From Hydractinia symbiolongicarpus (lineage: Eukaryota; Cnidaria; Hydrozoa; Anthoathecata; Hydractiniidae): a DNA stretch of 64,000 nucleotides. The notes below the pieces were generated by a model. It worked only from the letters and a program-made list of their open reading frames with translations. It did no database searches and was not told the DNA's origin. Of this stretch, positions 51,837 to 62,676 are shown piece after piece. Position 1 is the first letter of the stretch, and the number at the start of each line of letters is the position of its first letter. The position numbers and the translations under genes are program-made. The stretch lies in assembly GCF_029227915.1 (NCBI RefSeq), contig NC_079877.1:24393851-24457850 (forward strand). The letters run 5' to 3'.

Positions 51837-54105
51837 GGACGCTTTTGATTCAAAAGTTTTAGCTGTTCGAGTAAAAAAAACTTGCATTTCGTATGAAAAT
51901 CTACATGACAGACACAGTTTTAAACTGTTGAACGATGTGTCACCAGAATTTCACGAAAATAGAGAAATATGGTTCTGTTTCTTATGTTCGTAAGCGACAC
52001 TAGGTTAAACTCTTAAACAATGCCTCAGCCTTAGTTTTGAAAATGTACCACTTCTTACTATCTTGCGTAATAATTGAATATTTCTTCGAAAATTTCGAAG
52101 CAATATTTATTTGTCGCTAGAAAGAAACCCAGCCGCATTCTAAATCATTTTTTATCAACATTTTAATATCCGAACTTCCGTCTATGAGCTAAAGCCATGA
52201 TGGCTGCGTTTAGCAACAAGAGATTTATGAGATATTTCAGCGGTTGGATTTTTGTTACGAGCTTAAAACTAGTATATAGTATTTAAAATTAAAAACCCCG
52301 ACTCGAAGATAGACTTTAAATAACAAAATAGTTGTAAATTTAGATTAATTTCGTGAAATTATTCTGCTGTTTACTTTAGGGATTCTTTTGACTTCTTTCT
52401 TCTTGTTGTTTTTTTCTTTTATAAGAATATGCCTCATAAGAATATTAGGTTAAAATCAATAGGTTTATTGTTTTAGACAATAGAGAAATGCTTGGTTAGA
52501 ATTTTGATAGTCTTATAAAAGGAAAGACGTATTGCATATAATCATACTAAGTCGTATTGTTGCTTGTTCTGCTTCTGTTTTTGTTGAGTATATAATTCAG
52601 ATTTGGTTTATTTTTGGGTTAGGGTGTTACCCTCTCATGAAAGAGCTGAAATCACTATTTTGTAAACAAATTTTTTCTTTTAGCAAAATGAGTATTTTTC
52701 TGACTCATTATATACCATTACGTTTAGTTGTCAGCGATAAAATATTCAAACTGGCATTAAGTTGTTTTTGTTTGTTTTCTCGCGCTGTTTGCATAACTAT
52801 TTTCATAAACCAAAACACGCAGGATCGTGTTGTTAATGTTGCCATAGCAACATATGACAGCAAAACGTTAGAGAGTGACTTTCGTACCATAAATGGAAAG
52901 ATGACGTCATGCGAAATAAACAGTTATTAAATTTAATCGCTTATTAATTTTCCAAAGTTATGCCCCGTAAAGTATTTACACAAGATTTCATATATTTCAC
53001 TTTCTCAAGCTTGAATCAATGACCTTTTATACACTTGCATTTTAAGAAAAAGAACTTCCAACTAAACATACCCTTGTTCACGGTAGAAAGTGCAGATACA
53101 TAAAAAAAGGAAGCAAAGCCACGTCTTTTGTGCAAAAACCCAAGCCCAATGTCCATTTTTTCCCGATAAAGTCTTCCAGTTGAAACGGGATAACCTTAAA
53201 TCAAGTGAGAACAATATACTACACACTCGGATCATTAGAGGGTCCAATTTTTAAAATTGAATATGAAATGTTTGTTTTTTGTATGATAACGATCCATTTC
53301 GTCGAATTTGACAAATCGAATTGTGTATTTTTGCCTTTAAGATATAATTCTTTTGTGTCATAATCTATTAAAACTGAAAAAGAGTCCTGAGGACGAAGTT
53401 GGGTTGGTGTTGCCATTAAATATCGTGTCTTAAGATCTTTTCGATTTCATTTAAATTTACTTGATCCGATATTTTAGTAGTATGCTACAAAAAATATAAA
53501 TCCTAAATGACTTGATAAACAATTTCTAATCCTCTTTAGGCACACTAATATAATTTTTAGCTTTTTGTTTTTACGGGTATACAAGATATACAAAAAGAGG
53601 CAACGGGCCTTGGGATCCAGGTTGAGAGAATTCCTTAATGGTCCCAAATTATTAAACGTAAAATCTATTTAAAAAAATCAGAAGGAAAATGTCCAAAGTT
53701 TTTGGAATATGCGCTTGTGATTTTTGTAAAGATTGATGCATGCGCACGCAAAAAAAAATAGGAAAAAAAATTATTTCAATGTTCAGCGTTCTCGCTGATT
53801 ATGGGGTTTCCCTTTTTTTTTTGCATGCGCATGCGTGTCAAGCTCGAAAACTGGTTCGACGTTCGTCTCAGGCATTTGAAAAGAGAAGGCGACAAAGTAA
53901 GGTGAAAAGAGTACTCCAACTTGAAGTCTAAAATTTTTTATCTTATTATATCTCCTCAATACCTAACATAGTAGCAACTACATTAAATAAATTACTTAGT
54001 TTGGAAGTTTAAATATTCTTAAATAAAATTAGTAAGAGTGTTTTAAGAACACTTTCTTAACTCAAAAGGTTGGAAGTTTGGTCTTCACTGCTGTAAGAAG
54101 ACTCA
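51837..54105. other. 2.3 kb between AP-1 sigma and DDX6 without a supported gene
   Basis: Holds the DDX6 promoter and 5' untranslated region by position. A single CAACCTCG-family end (CAACGGGCCTTGGGATCCAGG at about 53603-53623) suggests a solo or broken foldback element. A minus-strand ORF at 53219-53416 (65 codons) starts about 0.7 kb from the DDX6 start but shows no recognisable domain. Confidence 0.5.
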
Positions 54106-57100
54106 ATGGCTTCCACTGTTGCAGTCGTGAATAACCATGCAGATGGCAGTGTGTAAGTGGGATGGTATTTTGTATCTGTTGTACACCTCATTCACGGATC
54201 CGGGATAACATGCTTGAGATTATTTATCGTTTAAAAAAAAGCAATATTTTTAAATTTAGCATCAAATTTTATGAAACTTAAATTTTCTGAAATTATCCCA
54301 TATCTAAAAAAAGAAGATTAACTTTCTAACACTATTTATACATGTAACCAAGTTTGTGCTCTTTTTTAGAACAAATCACGATGCAAAAAAAGGATCTGCA
54401 GACTGGAAGGCAAATTTAAAACTTCCTCCTAAAGATAAAAGGATAAGAACCGCTGTAAGCTTTATTTTGTTTCTTCAAGATTTTGTATCCAAAAATTGCA
54501 CTCATTACTACCATGGTACACCTCTGCCACGTTTTCCTTATGCTCAATGTTGCTCTGTCCTTTTGTAGCTTTTTATGGAGATTAAACATTTCTGGACAAC
54601 CACAATTTAAAATATAGTTAAATCCAAACCACTAACGTCTCACAGATACCCTAGATCAATGGGACCCATGGTGGTACAAATTTGCCAGTTTTTGACTGCA
54701 AAAAAGAAGCAAGATACTGTGGGTAGTCAATGAAAACACTGTACATTACCAAATCCATAATCCTGAATTCATTTTTAAATAGGATGTAACAGACACAAAA
54801 GGAAATGATTTTGAAGATTACTGTCTAAAACGTGAACTGTTGATGGGGATTTTTGAAAAAGGATTTGAAAAACCATCCCCAATTCAAGAGCAGAGTATCC
54901 CTATTGCTTTGGCTGGAAGAGATATTATGGCCAGAGCTAAAAATGGTACCGGAAAGACTGCTGCTTATTTAATACCTTTGTTAGAACGTGTAGATCCAAC
55001 AAAGACCCACATACAAGGTATAAAATGCAGTATTTGTTATTTTTGGGGCCATTAACAAATAATTTTTTTTAATGGCTTCAGTCTGGTTATGAATTTCGCT
55101 TCGGCACTCGGCAATTGCCAAAGTATTAGCAGTTATAAGGCTTTTGCTTCGGCAATAATATTTAGAAATATTTTCTGGGTATGCTTGTACCTGCCATATT
55201 TGTGGCAACTCAATCACTGAGCAACCATGACATCCCAATAGATTTTCATATATAATTTTAACTGATAATTTTAAACAAAGGTAAGGATCACGAGGGTGCT
55301 GATGAGCTACAAGTGGCTGTATGTATATACAATAAAGTTTGCCTTGCGCAAACTATTTTTGATATACAAAACATTTTTTTCATCAGTCATGTGCAAAGAG
55401 TTTTTAAAAAAATTAAAAAGGAATCCAACATGTGTTGTATATACCATAAAACTGTTACTTTATATTTGTGGCAAAAGTCATCAAATTAAAACGTTGCAAG
55501 TTAGTTTTAAGGCTGAAATATTTTTTTTTAGCTTTGGTTCTTGTTCCCACTAGAGAGTTAGCCCTTCAGACATCACAAATATGTAAAGATTTAAGCAATC
55601 ACTTGGGCACTAAAGTTATGGTTACCTTAGGAGGAACAAGTCTGAAAGATGATATTATGCGTCTGTATCAAACTGGTAAGCCTTGTTTATAATTATGTAG
55701 TGAGTACTATATACATTTTAAATTAAAAATTATTCCTATTAAAATTTTTTTTTCATAGTTCATGTTGTTGTTGCTACACCAGGCAGAATATTAGACTTAA
55801 TGAAGAAAGGTATTGCTAAAATGGGTCAGTGTCAGATGCTTGTGATGGATGAGGTTTGTTTACTAGGTTTTCTAGCTACATTTTAACAACTAAATGCTAA
55901 GAATTGTTCACACAATAGTTTACACATGCTTTTTGACAGACTGTATCTGTCCTATAGGTACAAATACAAAGCTCTAAAATCTATGAATGCCTGCCTTCAT
56001 TAAAGCATGTGCTTGTGCAATGTAAAGTTATTTTAGTGTGAAGCTTGTTTATCAAGTTGGAAAATTAGGACAAAAATCTCAATGAAAAACTTCATGTTAC
56101 GTTCAGCGGTTTACGTGTTCGTTGATTGGTTGATGCTGAGTTTCAACTGCACACCATGGTTTTTCATATTGCTTTCCTTGTGATCAAATTATTTTATATT
56201 TTCTGTGTAGTGATGCTGTAGAATTTCTTCACCTGAGAACATTTTGAAGAAAATTTTCACACTTAACTGAACACAGCCCTTAATTTAAAGAACTTTCCAC
56301 TTGTCTTTTCGCTGAAAGTCTTGAACTTTATTTGACTTAATATGAATTCTTTTCCCTTCAATAAATTAAGAAAATTAGTGAAATAAAGTTTAACAAGATC
56401 AAATTATTGATTAAAAGATAAGCAACTTGAGATCTGACCAAAATTTTAGCTCTTTACAAAAAATATTGTGTTGTTGATTTAAAGCTGTATGTCTTACTTT
56501 TTTATATACTTAGGCTGATAAGCTCCTATCCATGGACTTCAAGAACCTATTGGATACTTTAATTGAACTTTTGCCTAAAAATCGACAAATTCTACTGTAC
56601 TCAGCCACATTTCCCTTGTCTGTTAAAGAATTTAAGGTATGTTTTGCATCTGCTGGTGCTGTGTTTTGAGGTTTTATGTATTAATTTTGTTTAAATTGAT
56701 TTTTTGGTATTTTTAGGATGAATATTTGACAAAACCATATGAAATAAACTTAATGGATGAACTAACATTAAAAGGAATTACCCAGGTATGCTGCCTTTCC
56801 TAATTAAACCATTGTTTTGTTTTATCTCTCTAGGGTATTAGTAAGTTCCATATACATACTATTAAAACCCTTAGTTATTTTCAGATGAGTGTCTTACAAA
56901 CAATTCTCCCCTAATTCTGTTTTGGGCTTCAAAATAATGTTTTTAATATTCAGGCTTATTAGTCTTTAAAAATTCTGGCTGGCTGCGTTTCTTTCATACT
57001 TTTTGTGTTAATGATGAAAACATATCCATGCTCATTCAGAAATTTAGTGAAGATGGGTTTTGTTTCTGAAACCAAGTTAATGAGAAGGTGGATAGAAGCT

Positions 57101-59671
57101 AGCAAAAGGTTTTTGAAACTGGGTGAAAAAAAGTCAGGAAATTTGCCATGTTTATAAAAATTCACCAATAACAGCTTTAACTATCTAAACTTTCATTCTA
57201 GCAGCTGGATGTTTTTGTTCTATATTAAGTGTTCGCAGTACAAATAAGCCTGAAACAAATGGTTACTATGTTTCCTATATTTTGATCAAGTGTAAATGTT
57301 TTTAAATTAGCCTACTTTAGGTACATTATGCTTCACAACAGTTGCTTTAACCTTAACACAACTTAACTCATCCCATTGAATTAAGCTACAAACTTTATTT
57401 TAAGTAGATAAATGGATAAAAAACGCAAACACAGCTAGCTTTTAAACGCACAAAAAATGTGATTTGTTGATCTGTATTGTGAAATAAAAGGCTGTTATCA
57501 TTCTTTGGTTAAGAAAATCTATCTCTATAATAAAAAAGCTTTTTGCGGAACATTGTACAACATATTTCTTGAGTTTTTAAAAACAGGCTTCTTTTTAATT
57601 ACTAAGCTTAACCAGTAAGCTAAAATCAAAACATTTTGATCCTTAGCACACTGATGATCCACCACTTTAATAAAAATGTTTTCTAAAGTGAGCCAAGATA
57701 TTAATTAACTCTGTAGGCTGAATGAACTAAGGCCACTGGTGTGAACCAACACATAAGTATTTTAATTGTCAAATGTGCTAAACATTTCGAGAACATGCAA
57801 TTGACATTTTAATGTATTTGCGATTAAATCAAAATGAATAAGATAATTTTCTTTCAACTCTATGATTGGAACGGCTAAGCTTAACTGGAAACAAAATGTT
57901 GTGTTGGTGATGAAGACATAAATCCATGCTCATTCAGAAACTCTGTGAAGATGGGTTTTGTTTCTGAAACCAAGTTCCTAAAAATTTTATATAAAAAAGT
58001 TAGTGCTCCAATTGCTAGCGTGCAATTTGCAAAACGTAAATCAGTTGTTTTTTGCATTTGGCCTATATGTGAGCAACCTTATTTTTAGTTCAAACAATTT
58101 AAAACGTATAGATTTATCTTTTATAGTACTATGCTTTTGTGGAGGAGAAACAAAAAGTTCATTGCTTAAATACATTATTTTCCAAGGTAAATTGAAAGTA
58201 TTAACTTATCGTTACAGATTGAATTGTATACAGAAATCATAAAATTATTTACTGTGTGTAATGCTTTCTTCGTTAATTATATATTCATAGCTTCAAGTGA
58301 ATCAGTCAATTATCTTCTGCAACTCTGTGCAACGTGTTGAACTTCTTGCCAGGAAAATCACACAGCTTGGCTATTCATGTTTTTATATTCACTCTCGCAT
58401 GCAACAGTCACATAGAAACAGAGTTTTTCATGATTTTCGTTCTGGACAATGCAGAAATTTAGTGTGCTCTGGTGAGTATAAATTTATTTTAAATAGTTTT
58501 TTCGGTAAAATAAAATGTTACGTGAAATATTGTTTAAGGACTGCTTTGCATAGTCAATGTTTGAAATCATACAGGTCAGCCCCTAATTCATTTGCTCACC
58601 CATGGACAGAAAACTGAATGTTTTTTGAGAACAAACCCCTAACAATACACCTGTCATGCTGTGCTATTACTAGGAACGTACCATTTTAATGTGATTGATA
58701 TATACCTTTGCACTAAAAATACATTTACTTCAAGGTCATATTGTAAAAAACATGTATTGGGTTAATTAAAACCAATTTTCCTTAGATTTGTTTACACGAG
58801 GTATTGACATTCAAGCAGTCAATGTTGTTATCAATTTTGACTTTCCAAAGAATTCTGAAACTTATCTTCACAGAATTGGCAGATCTGGTCGTTTTGGCCA
58901 TTTGGGTAGGTGCATTTCAATATTTTCATCTCAGGCTGTGTACATTAGACACAAAGTAAACTCAAACTGACTTGTGGACTGTATTTCTTAATCTCTTGAG
59001 GTTAAGTGAAACCAGTGTGATATTTCCATGCAAATACTTCACCTTGAAATGAAATGCTTGCATAATTGGAATGCTTAAAACTGCAAAATGCGAAGTGGTT
59101 CTTTACGGGTCAGTCTTGCAAATAAATTCAACTATGATTAAAACATAAATGGTTTTAAAAAATATCAACACTGATTTGTCCAGTCGTTGTCTTAATATAA
59201 ACATTATGTCATGAACAAGTGAGTATTCTAGAACGTCACAAAAAGCAAACTTTCAGAGCTGGGAACTGTTTTTGCCTGCTTCGTAAAAAACGTTTTGCTG
59301 GTTAATTTCTATCATTGGTACCAAAATGTAGTATATAATAAACTCGTTTGTTCGTGACATGATATTATCTATGCTATTCACTTCGGTTTGGAAATTTACT
59401 TTGGCCTTAAGTAATATTTGAGTTTTTAAGTTTCTCTTTCACTTTACTGCAAGTTTGGAGGAAGGGTGTAACATTTGCTTTTGGTTACCTATTCACATTA
59501 TGTTCAGGTATTGCTCTTAACTTGATCACATATGATGACCGCTTTAACTTATATCAAGTGGAACAAGAGCTTGGAACTGAGATTAAACCAATTCCACCTT
59601 CAATTGATAAAAGTTTGTATGTGGCAGAGTTTCAACAAGAAAAACCTCAACCAGAAAATGAGAAAGAGTAA
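54106..59671 (+). CDS. DDX6: DEAD-box RNA helicase DDX6 / Me31B / Dhh1 type, complete, 11 exons
   Basis: ATP-dependent RNA helicase of P-bodies and germ granules, acting in translational repression and decapping. Exons: 54106-54152, 54370-54454, 54783-55017, 55532-55675, 55759-55853, 56514-56636, 56717-56785, 58127-58186, 58291-58471, 58786-58905, 59508-59671; 1323 nt, 440 aa, all junctions in frame. Motifs: Q motif KPSPIQEQS about 74-82; Walker A AKNGTGKT 96-103; PTRELAL from 128; TPGRIL; DEAD 201-204; SAT 232-234; RGID 351-354; [10 protein letters not shown] 375-384. The stretches [11 protein letters not shown] and [18 protein letters not shown] are specific to DDX6 rather than eIF4A. It is a little shorter than human DDX6 because both ends lack the long low-complexity extensions. 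The intron after exon 5 splits the DEAD motif between E and A. The ATG at 54106 starts the only short leader that splices in phase to exon 2. Confidence 0.97.
57007..57976. repeat. Pair of about 70-bp direct repeats in a DDX6 intron
   Basis: 57007-57078 and 57903-57976 share TCCATGCTCATTCAGAAA and GTGAAGATGGGTTTTGTTTC, TGAAACCAAGTT. They are about 896 bases apart in the intron between exons 7 and 8. Confidence 0.85.
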
Positions 59672-62453
59672 GAAATAAAGAAATCTTGACAGTATAAATA
59701 ATTGTAATTATTTTGAGTTTAGTTTTAAGTATTGTTTGGTCACAGTACTTAAACGTTTTTGTACATTGTTAGATAGGCGACAATGCTCTCCATTGTGGAG
59801 GTGAAGGTAATCTAATGTTCAAGTTAGGTTACCTCCAGCTCCGCCTACAATGTCTATGATATTGTACTCATTGTGTTTGTACCCTGGTTGTGGTGAACCA
59901 TAAACAATCTAATCTGTAATGGTCCATTTCCGCCTGTGTTTGTTACAAGTAGGGTACGAATCTAGCCGACATGTTCCGCTGTGTCGACGACCCATTGTAA
60001 ATAGTTTATAATATATATGTTTATTACGGAGAGCAGTGCCGTCTTTATTTGCTTATCGTTCTTCTCCGTGTTACGCAAGCAAAAACATCGATTCGTGCAA
60101 GGATTTGTTCGAGGCTAATTAAAAAAATATTGTTTTGTGATTTTTATGACACGTAGCAATTTAGCAAGGAGTATACTTGCGAAAGTATGCGCTTGCTGTT
60201 ATGTGTTACCTTGTAGTGAGTAGTAAAAAGAAAGCTTGTTCAATACGTTTAATTATTGCTGAAAATTTATTAGATTTTTATGGATGAAGCAAGACATTTT
60301 AAGTTTAGTGTTAATCCAACCTAAAGCTCATGCTCGTGAAGATTTACCCAGAGTAATTAGGCGAACTTTTGGTTGGATTAACACCAAGCTTCGCATTTCA
60401 AGTCGTTGTCGGTGCTGTATAATTATCGTGGATATGAGAAGCATGGACAATTTATAAACTGAAAATGCACAGACTTGAAATCATTACAGTGTATTGTTGC
60501 CAGAAAAGAGCACAGATTTTTATGCGCTCTGTGGCAGGGTTATATCGTGTTACTCAGATGGATCGTGATTAACTGCAACAAACAAATGGTGGTGCTCCTA
60601 AATATGACCGCCTATACTGAACATTTTAATTGTTGTGTTATCATACAAAAAAACCGTAGCTGGTTAAATTTAAGATATTGTGTTAAAAAGACGTCCTACA
60701 CAATAAAGAAAAACGCCAGACCGCATTTCATAGATAGCTCCGTCTTTGATTTCCGGCATGGAAAAAAGAACTGTAGAATTCACGCTGGTTGAATTATAAC
60801 ATTCGCTCCCGGTGGAGACAGAGTTGATAATATATTGTTGAAGCTGGAAGAAGCAGTATAAATCGACTTGGAGCAAAAAGTCAACGAAAGACTAAAAAAT
60901 ACCTTGGCCGCGTCGTTAATAGTATTTGTTTTCACAACGCTTTACTAATGAATCTTCACTTCCATTTGTTTGTTTTCCGCCAACGAATCCGACGTCGTTG
61001 CTGAACACGATTGTGTCTTGCTTACTTTTTCTAATGCTGTCGGAGAACAAACAATAGGAAGGGAAGACTTGGATGTGTCGTGAAAAAACGTATAATGTAA
61101 AGTTTGATGCTCTTGTGATACATGTACTATGTCAGATGTCAGTCTTAATAAATGCGGTAATATTTAGTTTCATGTAGGACATGTATCACGTATGATAACT
61201 TTGCCTGATATTTCTTTCTTTCTTTTTGTACACGCCCCTCTTTCTACTCATAAAGTACGTTGTTAACTCTATACAGAAGAAAGTTGCATGGTCTCTCCCC
61301 TATTCTTTTACTTATAAATATGACCTTAATTTTTTACGTTGAAAATTATTTATTTTGGTATAATTTATATGATATCAGAAAGTCATCTATGCAAAAGAAA
61401 AAAGAAATAGATGTTTGTTGTTGTTTTTTTACCCTTCAACAAAAGTACAAGTATCGTCATTTATCCATTATACAGCTAAAAACTTAATGAGTTAATACCG
61501 CTAGCACAATACACATTGTTTTACTACAACAGTGTTGGATTGCTGAAAAAAAATAATGGCGTAACTGTTTTGAACAAAACTGAATCATGCTGAACATGTG
61601 TAAAAAAAGAACACCTCGATCTGAAGCCAAATTTCCTGTTACTTCGGAAAAAATTGTCAAAATGTTATAAGCATTCCAAACGAGAAGCTCGTAAAAACAT
61701 GAGAATAAAATAAAAGAAATTGTAACAAAATTTCGCTGCCTGAACTAGTACTTTTTTGCGCAATATGACTAAATAACACCAGGGCTCTTTCTGACAATGT
61801 CAGCCGGCAAATTATATTTCCGCTCAAAACGAAATTTGATCAAATCGCGCAAAAGCGACCAAGGCATTCCCCCTTTTTGTATATTGAGTGCGACAGCGCC
61901 GTCAAGTAAGAGCTAGCGGCTTTGGCATCGATAGAAAACCGGGTTGCCTGCTAAGGTGGACAGGCTGTCACTTGTATTTTCTCAAGTTCGATTCTAACAG
62001 CTTTGAACTTCGTCTTGGAAAAAGTGGTCGTTGTATTATCGAGTACTAAAAACGATCAATAACATTTGTTAACAGATAAAAATGTTATTTTAAAACAAAA
62101 CAAAAAATAAGTTCGCAGGTCTTTCTAAACAGTTGTTTTGAACCTTAGGAACCATCTATTTATATACACGTCACCAAACCAACGCAAAATCGTTGTTGAA
62201 TGTAAAAAATTCCCACAGGAAAAATAGTAAACTCATTTGTTTCGAAACATTTCAACACTAAAAAATTTCCACAGGAAAAATAGTAAACTCATTTGTTGTA
62301 AATGGAAAGAAATTATGTCGCGTACCCAACATCCTTTGCTTTAAAATTTGCAACAGTAGTCGTTATCTCATTTTTAATAAATTAAAAAACGGACGAAATT
62401 TCCAAAAGCCAAATACTTCTCTCTACTACGTGCATTTTTATTATATGCAACAC
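59672..62453. other. Convergent intergenic region between DDX6 and the TNF-like gene
   Basis: Starts with the DDX6 3' untranslated region. A hairpin-capable pair (GGAGGTGAAGGTAATCTAA / TTAGGTTACCTCC, 59793-59840) lies 120 bases after the DDX6 stop. One foldback element at 60304-60388. No further gene is supported. Confidence 0.55.
60304..60388. mobile_element. Small foldback element, 85 bp
   Basis: TTTAGTGTTAATCCAACCTAAAG (60304-60326) pairs with CTTTTGGTTGGATTAACACC (60366-60385). No ORF. Confidence 0.78.
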
Positions 62454-62538
62454 CAACCTCGATCCCAGCCCTGTTGTCTCTTTTCCCATATCTGATGACG
62501 AGAATGCGCGTAGACAAAAGGCTCTGAGAACGAGGTTG
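62454..62538. mobile_element. CAACCTCG-family foldback element
   Basis: CAACCTCGATCCCAGCCCTG at the left and AGGCTCTGAGAACGAGGTTG at the right are inverted; inner TTGTCT and AGACAA also pair. Just downstream of the TNF-like stop. Confidence 0.75.
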
Positions 62539-62676
62539 ATATGGCTTAAATTTTTTTATTTACAAATATTGTAATTCTTTAAATTGTCATCGCCATTCAC
62601 ACGTGCAGCAGTTGGTGTAAATTATCCTTATTTAACTTTACAGAAGTATCCGGAGAAGTCCAAAAAACAGGATCTT

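Noticed and set aside
52532-52930. 132-codon ORF, plus strand
   Set aside because: Hydrophobic and Cys/Phe-rich from AT-rich sequence; no start context, family or splice partner.
53219-53416. 65-codon minus ORF divergent from DDX6
   Set aside because: Could suggest a bidirectional promoter, but the translation matches nothing and no continuing exon is visible before the AP-1 sigma 3' end.
57007-57976. LTR retrotransposon
   Set aside because: The repeats are only about 70 bases and the enclosed 0.8 kb has no gag, protease or RT reading frame.
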